From: Ceriagrion tenellum
Taxonomy: Eukaryota; Arthropoda; Insecta; Odonata; Coenagrionidae
Length of the DNA stretch: 64,000 bases
NCBI GenBank assembly: GCA_963169105.1
Contig: OY720636.1
Coordinates: 68,622,123 to 68,686,122 of the forward strand
Direction: 5' to 3'
The notes under the pieces are model-generated. The model searched no databases. It was not told where the DNA came from and worked only from the letters and a program-made list of their open reading frames with translations. Shown here piece by piece: positions 34,071 through 46,509 of this stretch; the stretch's first letter is position 1, and each line of letters opens with the position of its first letter. Both the position numbers and the translations under genes were made by a program.

Positions 34071-35165
34071 GTGAAAAGATTTTCAGTAGAATCCTCAAGC
34101 TTACATGAATACCATGAGCACAACACTTCCACAAGAAATCTCCATATGTAGGATGAGACTTTGTGCCATGGATCATTTGGCACTATTTTTTAAGACTTCT
34201 TTAAGGTTGTTTTAACTTCAAAGCCACCAATCTTATTGTTAAAATGACCAGAATTGTTGATCGTGTCCACGAAAACGCAACCAACCAGGAAGATATCTCA
34301 ATAATCCAGAGCACAGTCGCCGTCCCTTAACAAGCACTACGAAGAGTAGCATTTATGCAATGATCGAGCTCCAATAAAAAGTCGAGCAAGAGGCCACCTT
34401 TACTTTGAATACGGACTTAAAAATCACAATAAAAGCTATGGAATGGAAAAATGGCAGATTTTCTCCTGACCAACAGGCACATAATTTTTTTTGGAATAAA
34501 TGTAAAACGAGGGTTCAAACACAATACTGATCCGGAGGTATATACATTTATAACAATCACAATAAAACCAAAAAAATCAAGGATAATCCTGAATGTAGCC
34601 ATGATGAAACCCAAGAGCATAATTTCTGAGGCGCACAGTCATTTACCTGCTTGAAATTCCCTGTGAATTTATCAAATTTCCAGAAACGGAATGCCCAATA
34701 GGCAATGTTTTAAATAGAGGTAATTCACAAGAATTGCAGAGATCACGATTTGTAAGCAAGTCAAAATGATTTGCATGTTATATGAAATTAATTAGTAACA
34801 TTTTAAACGGAATATAAGCACCAAACCTTGTTCAATTTACATCACACAGCAATTAAAAATAGTCCTGCAAGGGAAACAATTACACAGGTATACAAGCTAA
34901 ATAATCGATTTCAAAAAAATAAATCGAATTCTGCTCTCACCTACGGAGAAATCAAGCAAAGAGTGCTTGGGACAAAAAGAAAAACACCGGTTAATGGTAA
35001 ACACATTCCCCGCCCAAGACCAGGGAAACAAATTAAAGCCTAATAGAGAATATATATCGGGAAGAGAGCCGAATTTAGAATAATATTCATCGACTTGAGC
35101 GAGAGCGCAGGCGCGGAATAGACCTCGGCAAAAGAAAAAGCGAAACGAACTCGGACGTGCAGGCA
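34071..35165. other. No recognisable feature
   Basis: AT-rich; short frames only. Confidence 0.3.
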
Positions 35166-35169
35166 AGAT

Positions 35170-35520
35170 AGGCCGCGGAAGAGAGGCCGAGCTGTGCAGA
35201 TAAGACGGTGGATTGGGGGGGGAGGAGGCGGGAGGCGAGGAAGAGAGCCGTCGGGGTTGGTCGCCGCCGCCTCCCCGAGGAGGAGGTGGGAGCCTGGGAC
35301 TGTGGAAATGAGATACAATCCGACCAGTGTTTGAGGAGAGAGGGAGAGAGTGGTGGGGGCTTATCGCTCCAAGTTCTGGAGTTTTATGAAATCACGCGTG
35401 AAGATCCGAGAGGGATAAGATAACATAATGAAAGACTTGACGAGGCAGAGAGAGAAGGATAGAGCGAGTCTGAAGAGGAAGGAGAGGGGCTTGGAAAGAA
35501 TGAGTATAGAAAAAAATAGC
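35170..35520 (+). repeat. Purine-rich island
   Basis: Plus strand GGA-rich with a G8 run at about 35215-35222 followed by GGAGG, GGCGGGAGG and GAGG units, so quadruplex formation is possible. The downstream part is GAGA-rich. Confidence 0.6.
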
Positions 35521-38415
35521 AGGGAAAAGGAGCTCAAAATGATTACGGGCGGTATGTAATCGCGCATCGACTTTGTACCTCTGCAATACTTTCGCTGGTT
35601 CGTTTGTCGAAAGCGAAGGGTTTCCTTTGCGTCAGAGACAGTCATACTAGACATTAAATTCAACAACACCGTTTTTACAATCAAAGAAAATACGAGTTTC
35701 ATAGGTATCGTGACTTAAAACACGAAAATTAGAAAACACTACTAAGGAAAAATTCACAGATTATTTGATGGATATACATTACGTCTAACTAGCAATTTAA
35801 TTTAATTTATTTGTTCAAATTTTCCATTCATGGAAGCCAACTGAGGTGCTATTTCCATTTAATTTGCGCATTTTGGCTTCAATGAGGTACGCATATTGAA
35901 GTTTATTTTAGAGTAGTCTTGATGTATAGAGATTTATAGGAAAGCACAAGGAAGATTATAAAAAAGAGGTTAACGATTGAGCTGTTTTCTTAAGCTCGTT
36001 TTTCACTGGGCACGAAATAGCAAAACTCGGGACCGCATTTTATCTCAATATGGCGAGTAAAAGTAATTTTATTAGAGCTGGAGCTATTTATCCATCCCGC
36101 GTCGATGAATTCGTCCATGTATTTTTGCAATTCACCGCTTTATACGAAACAGTTTGAATTGCACATTTGTACATACATCAGATTGTGCAGTTGCGTGCCC
36201 CGTGTAAAACTGGCCTCATAATAACTCATTCGATGATGATGGCAACTCAGCCAAGGGCTATTAGGAGCATAAAAAATGGCAGGACGTCATATACAATAAT
36301 TTATGCGTGCATAATGACACATGCGCTACTATTTCAATGGGTTTGTACTTCATCACATATCTGTCATGTGGAAATATTTGGTTTAAAATAGCAAAAACTA
36401 TCATGGCGCAAATAGGAGGCTGATTTGCAGAGTTGCACGTATGCATGCTGAAATTTTTAAACACTTTTTCCTCCCTCTATCTATCTTTGCATTCCAATGA
36501 GTATTATCACTGATGACATTCCCTTTCCAATCAAGATCCCATCAAGAATATTCAACCATTGCTGTACTTGAATTAACCGTGGAATGGTCTTCATTTCAGT
36601 TAGAAGGAAAATCTGGACAAGGGATTGCAGGGTGTGATCAGAACCTACTGATTATAAAACAGCGAACAACGGGCGTGTTGGCTTTTATCTTCGCAATTTA
36701 ATTCGATCCCAAAGAAGAATAACCTGTAAATTGAGGGTACAATCTCCTACACAGCTAAGTGGCCAGTTTTAAACAGATATTAGACGATACGAATAGCTAT
36801 TTGACTGTAAATAATAATTCACAGACTAAGAAAACAAAAACAAATGTTGTTCGAGGTGAAGTAGTTTTCTATACCAATCACTGAAAGGTTCTTATCGCTT
36901 ACGAGTTCATAAACGCTTTTATACTTTCGGTAAATCCTAAATAATTTTAATGTCTTTTTATGTTGCCTATTTATCTTAAAATATTTAACGAGCTATTTTT
37001 ATTTTTAAGTTGTATTTCATTCTCGAAAACCACTGCGCTGTAACGGCTTAGATGAAACGTTGGGATATAGTACATTTAGACTAGAAAGTATGATTGAGGA
37101 GGAACTTACATTTGGTAAAATTCATTTCATATTTCAAAAATTAATTTAGGACAAATTTTTAACAAAGGCCGATTGAGGTATATGGAGCGGGCGCTTACTA
37201 TGCTGGCCACTGCTGAAGCCAGTCCGCCATCTTCGTTGACCCTCATTTTCCTCCAGCACTTGGGGGCTAACGCACTAGTTATTCAATTTTCTATTCCCCA
37301 CCGACAACTTACTAGAAATCAGCATGAGTTCACTTCTTTCATATGCCTTCTTCTGCTTATTTATTGAAATTAGTAATCACCCGCATTTTTTTTGAAAACT
37401 ATTAAATCGAGTAGAATCCATAGCACTAGTCAGCCAATATAAGTTTCAAGATTTACTTGCCTTAAATTTCAAACACATAGTGGATATTCTTGCTTTACAT
37501 CTGCTAATCCGTCCATTCTGGTGTTCTATCCATAAGAAAGTAAGGAGAGAGCAGGGTTAAACAATATGGTTGTTATTTATGTCTTCAGTTTTCACTTTGA
37601 CGAAGTAGTGCCCTCTCCATATGCCTAATCACATGGGCCTTATGGGTTACCAGAGTGGAAACGCGACTAACTGTAAAAGTAAACAAAAAGCAGATACATC
37701 AGCACACATAGGTCAACACGAGATTACAGATTGGAAAGTTACTTTGAGTACTGAATTTATTAGAAGTTGTCTTATAGTCATTGAAAAAGTTGCCTGAATG
37801 TCTCCCGCAAACGGATTGTTTATCTTTACCATGTATTCTCCAGCCCAGTCAGAAGGAGAACGTCGTATTATGTAATTAGAAGCAGCAGTTAATATTTTTT
37901 CAGGTCAGTATCCCACTACTGTGCTTTTACGTTACATATAAATACGATTTTTAAGTATTATGTGCCTATTTTATGTGTATCACTTTTTCATTTTTTAAAT
38001 GCACATTTTGCTGTCGAGTGAAGCTAATAGCTTGTTGCAGGAACGACACATACGTATTCCATAGATTTATGGGATTCACAAGCCATGATAACCATTCAGT
38101 AAGTGTTACAGAAATATTTGGTAAATATATTGGTGTCATATATATGAATTCATAACTAATGGAATGGATATATGAGCTCCATGTTTTGGGACGGATAACC
38201 AGTTTATAAACCATAAATGAATAATTTTTATGTGTATTTCCAATATTACATATGATAAACTTTCATACATTTTATCCTACAGTAGAAGATTAGATCAGAC
38301 ATTTGAAGCAATCAGCTATTAAAAGATAAGTTATAAAACTGATCGATATCTTTCCACAACTCGAACATTTTTATGAGGTACATAACTTCAAAAATTCCAT
38401 TAAACCTGAAACTGA
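35521..38415. other. No recognisable feature
   Basis: AT-rich. No frame above 113 codons and no repeat match found. Confidence 0.35.
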
Positions 38416-38420
38416 AAAGT

Positions 38421-38690
38421 TTATAAAACCTGAAAATAAAAAACGCCATATCCTTCAGGTTATAATACTAGAGTACTCAATGAACGAAAATAACCGGTTA
38501 ACCTAACACCAATTTCTACCCATAACCGCCCTTCCACGCTATTGAACCATTCGGTTATAAAACCTGAAAATAACCGGTTTTTTGGCCAGGTTACAATACT
38601 CGAGTACTCTACTCGCTGAAAATAGCCGATTAACCTAACATCGGTTTTTCCCATAACCGCCCATTCCAATTCCTATTGAACTATGCCAAC
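38421..38690 (+). repeat. Tandem duplication, 134-bp period, with AACCGGTT motifs
   Basis: TTATAAAACCTGAAAATAA recurs at 38421 and 38555. GGTTATAATACTAGAGTACTC recurs as GGTTACAATACTCGAGTACTC, and ACCTAACACC...CCCATAACCGCCC recurs as ACCTAACATC...CCCATAACCGCCC. Each unit contains AATAACCGGTT or a variant; AACCGGTT is the published Grainyhead consensus. The unit is about 134 bp, just over two copies. Whether the sites are used is unknown. Confidence 0.75.
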
Positions 38691-38925
38691 CACCTGCGTT
38701 CAAAGGAAAATCCCCAACAACCGCGTGTTCAGAGAAATACACCACCGGCCAGACCACCCTCCCCGACACAAGCAGTCTCCACCGGCTGTTTTGACAGCCA
38801 CTGCACCGTCGGTACCACCGACAAGTAGGGAGGAAGTAGATCAGGCCGACTCTGAACTCCGAACGCGGTTGTTGAACTTTTATGGATCTCATAACTGTTG
38901 ATTCCATAACTAAATATTCTAGCAA
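38691..38925. other. GC-richer segment next to the tandem duplication
   Basis: Less AT-rich, with the imperfect palindrome GTCGGTACCACCGAC near 38808-38822. Both strands are open (72 codons plus, 96 minus) but neither product is recognisable. Confidence 0.25.
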
Positions 38926-41300
38926 ACAGCCATTATTGGCTTAATATAATTATAACTTTTATGGAGTAACCAGCCAAAGAAATAACACGAAATTGCGAAC
39001 TTAAAAAATATTTTCTTGGCAGGATTAGGAACAGATCCCATATTTTATAATTCGTACAGCTTCTTTTAACCGATCAATCATCTACTTCATGGCCTTATAG
39101 GCTAAAGAATTTGCTGTAAATTCTGGGAACCTCTCCTATAATCCTAGTCCACTCATTGTTCTCACGTAATTTTCACATATTTGTTCCTAGGGTGGACAAA
39201 CCACGATGGTCCAAGCATTCTAAGCGTCTAAATATCTAGTTCAGCCGTAGTTACCACCGTAGCCCTTCACAGTACATTTGAATGGCAAACAAATCTCAGA
39301 ACTCAACGATTGTTTTCTCAAAATCTCATGTCTTACGTTCTTGTGGCTGCACGAAAGGTGAGATCAACTTGATGATACGTGATTGAATCAAATGAAAACT
39401 TTAAACTAGTATTTTTTTTAATCGAATTTTTCACATAAGCCAAATATTCACTACTGCTGCATTGTAAGCAACGAAAGATTCGCAAGTAAGCATAGTAAGG
39501 ATCAAGATTAGCGAGAAAACCTTTCCTTCCACTGGAAAACGATGGAAAAGAGTAATGCGGCCCATATCTGAGGAGGGATATTCGGGGGTAATTGGGGTCC
39601 ATCCAGTTCTTTATTAGGTCGACCGCACTTATTTTTTTTATCTTTCTCTAGTCAAGCGGGGTGTGTGATTTTTCCTGCTTCAAAACGGAATGAGAGAGAA
39701 AAAAAATGAGCTGAGGGAGAAGACCAGTTGATTGAGTAGGCTTAAAGATGAGGATTTAATGGCGGTAAGAGGGAATATTCTCCAGCAAAGAGCTGTAAAT
39801 CTTTCCCTTTCTACGCTGCGGATAACAGGTATTTGCGAGTAAGGATTCAGTGTTTATAGTGTCTATCATTTTTTAATTTGCTCCTCCTAAACGCCTCGCT
39901 GGTTTGATTTTTCACGAAACCCGGAACTCCACATTACCCCACATACAAGGGCATGCTTTCAGTCAACACTCATGACTTGCCTCAAGCTATCAGTCGAAAT
40001 AATAAGACTGAAAAGGCAAAAAACTATTAGTGAACAGTGGGTTACACCAAGATGAGTGAGTAATTATGGAATATATAATAGTTTGTTCTAAAGCGTATTG
40101 AAAAAATCATTGTGAATTCCAACAAACAATAAACCTAAACTCTTCACGGTTTAACTAAACACATTTCGTCAAAGTGCATAGAGAATGCTAAAAATTACGC
40201 AGAAATAATTTTATATATCCACTTGAACTGCATTTCTGCGAGGGGTCGAGCCATTCTGGGCTTATAAATTCTCCAACACCGAAATTTAAAAGCATCCATG
40301 CATATAGTGAAAATATTGAAGAGAACTTCTTTCAAATCAGGATGAAAATCACCTTCGAATCAAATCATCGGCGTATTTCAAAGTACTTCGCTTTCTATAA
40401 TCCCTGCTTAGTGCGATAAATAAAATTACGAGTGGCTCCATTTCATTCTCAATGTTCACCAAGCTACTACGACTCTTCTAACGAAAATAAGTCAATTCTA
40501 ATCGTCATCGCTTTAAAAATACAGATAAGATATGAAGTTTCTCTTTTTTAAGTATGAGATCTGCTTGAATAGAAATTTTTACCTAGTCAATCGTATATGA
40601 TTTACATCTGTGAAGAGCAAACCATATATTCCAGCCATTATGTCAAAGAGATTCGAACAAAAGAGATACACAAAGTGTTGGAGGATACTGTCCATATGAG
40701 AGCTAAATAGTGAGTAAAATTACCTCCCAAAGAAGATTGAGATGGACTTTCTGATATGTCACCAGATATGAGAGATATTTTATGATGCAGGGAGAAGCAT
40801 AAAATGAGTCTATGGCTTCACTAACACGCAGGAGATATTTTATAATCAGTCAAGCAAAGAGTATATTGCTACTCAGAGTCAGATGTTATATTATTCATTT
40901 ATCACTTCCCCTTTCAATTCATGAAATTGAAAGGATTGCAGGTTCTTGGCCTAACAGTTATGATTTGATACTTAGAAACAATCATCAAAAGAAATATAAC
41001 TACTCATTAATTGCCCCCAACTTCTCCTGAACATTTGTGAACAGGCGTCAAAGTCCTGGTATATGTAATCAAACACGGGGAATGGTTATAGTATTGGTAA
41101 TCCGTAGGTTTTGTTAGGCTGAAATAAAAATCATGATTGTGAGTAACGTTTAAGTATAAAATTCAATTTTTATCTAGTATTTTAGGGCCGTCTAGGGCCG
41201 TTGTCTAGCAATCGTTCATGAAGGTGCATGATTGACGAAAATTTGCAACTCTTCGATTCAATTTCTAGCAGAGAAAGTCAAAGATACCTATTCATGAATA
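38926..41300. other. No recognisable feature
   Basis: AT-rich; nothing assigned. Confidence 0.35.
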
Positions 41301-42480
41301 ATACGGCATTCGTGAACAAAATTAATCATGCTAGAGATTTTATCCTAGCCGGCTGTGTTGCTGCATCAAACGAGCGCTCGATATTCCATTGAAACAGGAG
41401 TTGGTACACATACGATTCGGTCTATTTCCACCGATCTTATTCATCTGATGGGCACATCGTCGCGAGCGAGAGAAAATGAAAAGAAAAAACAAACCAGGCA
41501 AACACAAATCAAATCGACCGAGCCAAATATATAGCTCTCAGGTTTTGTGAGGCGCGCCAATTTTCAATTTCCGAACCGTTAAATCTCATTTGCGTCAGAA
41601 AAGGATTAATTTGTCATTCACTCCGTCACTGTTTCAATATAAAACACTCTCGGACAAAAATGAAAAAAAAATATATATCGCGGGGGCGATGGAATTAACT
41701 ATCCTTTCGAGTCCACTTTTTCCTCCTTTTAATCTTCCACTCTCCTCCCTTTCTGCATGCATCGACCGACCGGAGAGAAAATTGCATCCCTGATGCATTT
41801 TTTTCAACTCTTTTTCCCTCTTAAGACGCCTGACCCCGTTTGTGAATCCCGCCGAACGCTAGAGTAAATAATAACACGAGGAGGAAGAAGGAAGGAGACG
41901 TGGAGGAGGAGGTAAAGTGCGGATCGAAAAGTACGCGTATCTTTTTACCCACTCCCCTATCTCCCTTCTTACGAGACTGGTTCGTACAATAATGTCCCTA
42001 GCTCGTAAATCAATCACGAGTTAATTCCAAGGACTCTTTTATTCCGCCTTCTATCTCCGAGCCAACTTTAGCGATATTTCTGGAGCAGGTTATGAGCATT
42101 AAGTCAGGCGGAGGGTGGGTGGCTGGGGGAAGGGAATGAGAGGGAGGCGAGGGAGCACAGAGAAGGGATTTTATAGGAAATAATAAGAGGGAGGAAGGGA
42201 AGGAAGGAGAGGGAAAGACGGTGGAGGAGAATGGCCGTAGATGGTCGGCCGTAGGTGGCGTGGTAAAAACCTTCCCCCGGCCATTTTCCCTCCCGCACGG
42301 CAACCGGGGGATGCCTTGAAGAAGGAGAAGAGAAGATCTCCTTGTTCCGCGAGGATTGCGCTGTCACATTCGCCGTAATTGACGGCCCTATTGCTCTCCT
42401 CATAGAACGGTGGACTATGAATTAGCGCCGTCCCCCCACTTAAAAAGAGAGAGGAGGAGTAGGAGGGACACCCCACCCTC
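41301..42480 (+). other. CpG-bearing segment followed by a purine-rich island
   Basis: 41330-41800 is CpG-bearing and looks single-copy. It is followed by GGA-rich DNA at 41880-41920 and 42100-42240. The long minus frames (97-186 codons) are compositional readings of the tract. Confidence 0.35.
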
Positions 42481-42684
42481 TCCCTCTCAACTCGCGGAGG
42501 TATCCGAGCGACGGAAAAGAAAAAAAAATACTTGAGTGAGCGTCTGGCGAAGGTCTCCTTTCCCGTTTTTTGAGCCAAAAAGGCAGATCCGAAAGGAAGT
42601 AGAAGTGGTAGGAGTGTGTACGTGCAACAATAAAAAAAGGATATATAAAAGCGTATCAAGCTCAACTTTGTGGAAGTAATTGAT

Positions 42685-42857
42685 ATTGATATCCATTTCA
42701 AAATGAGAGACATTCGTAACTTTCCAAACAAAATTTTTAATGATTACCAAAACCATGCTCGGTGTTGGGCTGAAAGGTGCTGAAATCATGGTCGGTAATC
42801 ATTAAAAATTCTGTGCGGAAAATTACCATTGTCTTTCATTTTGAAATTGATATCAAT
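42685..42857. repeat. Foldback repeat, AT-rich arms
   Basis: Left arm 42685-42757 and right arm 42787-42857 pair closely. ATTGATATCCATTTCAAAATG matches CATTTTGAAATTGATATCAAT apart from one change, and TTTTTAATGATTACC matches GGTAATCATTAAAAA. The loop of about 29 bases has no ribozyme motif. A diverged half-arm begins again near 43030. Confidence 0.8.
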
Positions 42858-43094
42858 AGAAAAGGAAATGGAAAATCGAGGAGTCAAAGTTATTGCTTGA
42901 TTGATGAGTTTTGAATTGAAAACTTGAGGATGTTGTGACTATACGACTCAACAAATAAACTAAAAGACTTCCACAAACACAAACATTAAAGTCCTTATGC
43001 AAATTTGACTGACTCAGGTTTCACTTCGTAGAAGTAATTATCATTTGCATTCATATTGAAAATAATATTATGCACATTTCGACAAATGTTTTTC

Positions 43095-43215
43095 ATTTGT
43101 ACAACCCGTTTCACAGCTTCTCTGCTTCGTCAGGTTCAAATGCTTGTAACTGTCGTAAACAAACCTTTACACCTGACGATGCAGTAAATCTGCGCGTCAA
43201 AAAAAAATTTTTTTA
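43095..43215. repeat. Foldback repeat v, with two outward-facing hammerhead-like cores
   Basis: Minus strand: AAC, CTGACGA at 43133-43127, a weak AGC/GCT stem, GAAAC at 43112-43108, then GGGTT; AAC/GTT could be stem I. Plus strand: CTGACGA at 43173-43179, a perfect 5-bp stem II TGCAG/CTGCG around TAAAT (43180-43194), then CGTCAAAA where CGAAAC is expected. Centre at about 43150. The arms otherwise pair only partly. Confidence 0.55.
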
Positions 43216-43399
43216 TTGTAGAAAACATGTAGTATTCTTTCAATTTGGCTGTTAATCCTTAGAAAAGTCTCTCGGAAAACCCTACGGCATAGAATGGGAA
43301 GTAAGCACATCAGAAAGGACTGCCATGTAGAGAATATGAACGAATAGTTAAATTGGGAGACGCATGGATGGAATGGTCACATATAATGGAAGATGGAAA

Positions 43400-43508
43400 A
43401 ATTGCTTGGAATTGAAATTGAAAATAGTCTATATTGTTCTGGGACTATAAGTCCCCTGGAACATAGAAAAAAATAAATACATGCCATAACATAAAATATT
43501 ACAAAAAA
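43400..43508 (-). repeat. 3' untranslated region of the LINE fragment
   Basis: Lies downstream of the reverse-transcriptase stop on the minus strand. Contains a short inverted pair, CAGGGGACTTATAGTCCC. The exact 3' end and any tail are not clear. Confidence 0.4.
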
Positions 43509-44045
43509 CTAAGCAATTTTACATAGGTAATTAGTCATGTTTCTCTTGAACATCGAAATTGTGATACAGGTTCTAACATTAACGGGTAAAAAATTCCATA
43601 ACTTGCAGGAGGAATTTAGGAAAGAGTGCTCAAATAATAAGGTATGGAATTTAGGGACTAAAAATAACTCAGTGACACGAGTTGGTCTTTTTCCTGTATC
43701 TACATTACATATAAAATTTTCATACAAATAGGTGGGGTTTTTGGATTTCAGGACCTTGAACACGTATAAAGCCTTTTGCAGTTTTCGGCGTTTAACCAAT
43801 TTCAGCCATTTAATTTTTTCGTAATAAGGCGTGACGTGTTCATCATAGCGGATGTTGAAAACAAAACGCAGATAGGAGTTTTGAAGATGCTGCAGCTTAA
43901 TGCAAAGTTCTGAATTAACATCTGAGAAAATGATTGAACAATAGTCAAAATATGGGAATACCAGAGTTTGAACCAGCTTCTGGCGAAGTGAAATTGGGAG
44001 CAGATTGGATTGCCAGAGTTGAGGTAGTTTGAGCGAAATATCATT
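43509..44045 (-). pseudogene. LINE reverse-transcriptase C-terminus, 178 codons open
   Basis: The minus strand stays open from a stop at 44046-44048 down to the stop at 43509-43511. It encodes the thumb and C-terminal region of a Jockey/CR1-like non-LTR retrotransposon: NLLPISLRQKLVQTLVFPYF, DYCSIIFSDV, LQHLQNSYLRFVF, YDEHVTPYYEKIKWL, KRRKLQKALYVFK, then C-terminal CKLWNFLPVNVR and FKRNMTNYL. These correspond in order to L-P-x-x-x-R-x-x-L-V-x-x-L-V-x-P-x-F-D-Y and L-W-N-x-L-P of intact elements. The catalytic YADD block and the endonuclease are missing, so it is 5'-truncated, but no stop or frameshift interrupts what remains. It is the least decayed protein remnant here. The frame ends where repeat R3 begins. 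Confidence 0.9.
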
Positions 44046-44590
44046 TTACCTAAAAATCGATGAATTCGGTCTCAGTTTGAAGAAAAATATCTCAGTCTTG
44101 CACAGATGCCAAAATAAGATCCTCGAAGTTACTTTCTGAGAGATATTTGACGAAAAACACCAGCCCTTTTAAATGAGAAATAGTACGTGAATGCACTCCA
44201 GAGAGACCTAATTTGGAAAATAAAGAATATAGAACAGAACACCTGTATTTCGCTAAAAAAACAGTATGTAGTTTATATGTTTTCTCTATTAGTTTTAAAA
44301 ACAAATCATATGGTCATCGCATTATAATTTTTTATAAACGCAGAAAACCTTCCATTTTGGAGTAGTTTTAAACGTACCGCGTGAATAAATGAGCTAAGTA
44401 AAAGACTTGGATTGAAATTTTTATTTATTACCTAGAATTTTAGTCACCTAAAAGTGTACTAACGCACCATAAGTAATGTGATATTAAATTCATGCTTACC
44501 ACAGCAGCTGAAATTAAAACCTATTATGCGAATATGGTCTTCATTATAACTAAATAGCTATCTCGCACAAACTACCTTAAGCTTTCTGGT
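44021..44590 (+). repeat. Dispersed repeat R3, copy 2
   Basis: Collinear with copies at 10909 and 56994. Shared strings include AGCGAAATATCATTTTACC (copy 1), CCAGCCCTTTTAAATGAGAAA, GAGAGACCTAATTTGGAAAATAAAGA (compare GAGAGACCTTATTTTTAAAA in copy 3) and ACCTTCCATTTTGGAGTAGTTTTA. Its left edge overlaps about 17 bases of the adjacent LINE frame. Confidence 0.7.
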
Positions 44591-45064
44591 AGAAAAAGAG
44601 TGATCAGTCCAAAAAATGGCAATACAATGAAAAGGTGAAATAAATTGAGGATGCACTGAATGAAACAGGCGCAAGCCTATAAAGAAGATAGGATGAAGAA
44701 TAAGGTAACATTTTTCTAACCTAGGTATTGATATGAGATGAAATTAGTGACTAGTATGGACTGCGTACTTTTCACCGTCTTTACCGAAGATGGACATTAT
44801 GATGCAGTTTCAGAATTATTGTAGAAAAATTATGTTCCTAGGTGTCTTTCTAATTAATATTGTCACCTGATTTTACTCTAAAAATTGTACAAATTACAAA
44901 TCTCCCAGTGTCCCCTTTGGCCCCGGTTTCGTCTCTCTTCCTCCAATCATCTGAACCATTGCTATAATTCTTATTAAATGAACGCCGAGGTCGGGGAAAA
45001 ATTTAAAAATTTAGCATAACTTATATGTACTATGCGTCGAAATGAATCCACCATCTGCAAGGTA

Positions 45065-45170
45065 GTACCAACTAGAAAATAAGTCTCCAATGCTTCTGGA
45101 AGTCAAACCCGGGCCCAACATGGTGGAAAATTACCTCTTTAGCCACCAAATCACCACCGAAAATTCCTAA
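45065..45170 (-). repeat. SINE head, copy S4 (degenerate)
   Basis: Minus strand GATTTGGTGGCTAAAGAGGT followed by box-B-like GGGTTTGACTTCC at tRNA spacing. A second B-box-like GGGTTAAATCCGGG on the plus strand near 45200 lacks a matching box A. Confidence 0.45.
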
Positions 45171-45179
45171 TGACTTAGG

Positions 45180-46505
45180 CGGCTGGCCAGAGATCGCAGG
45201 GTTAAATCCGGGAGAGGTATCCAAGCACTTACAGCTGAAATCATAAATCAAGCCTTTTTGATATGAGATTCAGGATCTCTCGAGCTATCTATGAATGGCC
45301 TAGGAATAAGAACATGCCAGCCTCCTTTGACATGCGATTTTATCTTAGTAAGTTTCACACCACCCAAACAAATTTCGTTTCGGTAGTTTAACAAGTTTAA
45401 GATCAGATTTTAAGGCTTAAATTAATAAAAATTGTCAGGGCACTTCATATTTGCCAACGATACCATCTTTGACCAACTGTTTTAGAAAATTGCTTCACGG
45501 GTTGAGTACACATTAGGACGACAACAGATCCAGGAAAGTGGATATCTTACTCCATTTCAATCTATGAAGCGAAAATTTGGGCCAATTACTCGATAAATCC
45601 ATATGATTTCAGTTGTCGACGGTAGTTAACAATTTCCAAATTTCTAATTGTTTACCCATTTTAAAAGTATTTTTTTGCAGCCTGATCTCTATGAAATAGC
45701 TTAATAAGGATTTATTTCAATTTTATTTCAAATACAAAGACTTTACTCAACAATAGAATGTAGACCACAATGAATTACATCATGGAAAATATTTAATTGC
45801 GAATTTCATCCAAAAAAACTTCGAACAAAATTTTCTGCCTTTTTCAACTCAAAATTGTCAACTTAGTTTAGAAAACAGTATCTCATACGTTGATGCACAT
45901 ATGTGCATGTCGTAATATCATCACAAGAAAAGGAAAGTATATGTCTAATATGCAACACCACAGAAAATATAGAAGAGTTGAGGTGTGCAAGCGGAACGAG
46001 ATGCGGAAACACGACGCGATTTTAAATGAGCGATTGGGTGATAGGATACAAATGCCGGAGGTCTTTTTCACCACGACTCTTCGCCTAGGATATAAAACTC
46101 AGCCTTCACCCCCACCGGTAATAAAGAGGCGGGAGGTCTTTCTGTAATTCGAGTGCCGTGTTTTATTCGCCGTTAGCGGCACCTAGACCTCTTGCCTCCA
46201 CCCATTCCACCGGAGGAGCCCTTTGAATGAAACACGCTTGTTGCGCGGGACTGCGCATTGAATCTAGCCAGGGAGGACCCCTGCCATGCTGCGCCGATAG
46301 CGACAAAGATTTCCACTTTCCCTTTCGAGCTCTTTCGAAGAGTCGAGAACACCGAGTCAATCAAATTTTATTCCCCCAGTATATAACGCATGGACGGGTA
46401 TATTGCGGCGGGCGAGTGTAAGGTTACAGAGGATTCCATCCGGAGGAGGCGAGAGTGCGGATAAGACGAATTAATTCAGCGATGGGGTGCATCGGAGAGA
46501 GGTCG
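45180..46505. other. No recognisable gene; CpG-bearing from about 46130
   Basis: AT-rich to about 46000. 46150-46500 is GC- and CpG-richer, with unrecognised short frames on both strands. Confidence 0.3.
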
Positions 46506-46509
46506 GGAT

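Noticed and set aside
33671..34183. 170-codon minus-strand open frame
   Set aside because: It crosses the hammerhead-like remnant and a SINE in antisense and has no recognisable domain.
45190..45215. Plus-strand SINE from GGGTTAAATCCGGG
   Set aside because: No box A at correct spacing; called only as an isolated B-box-like string.
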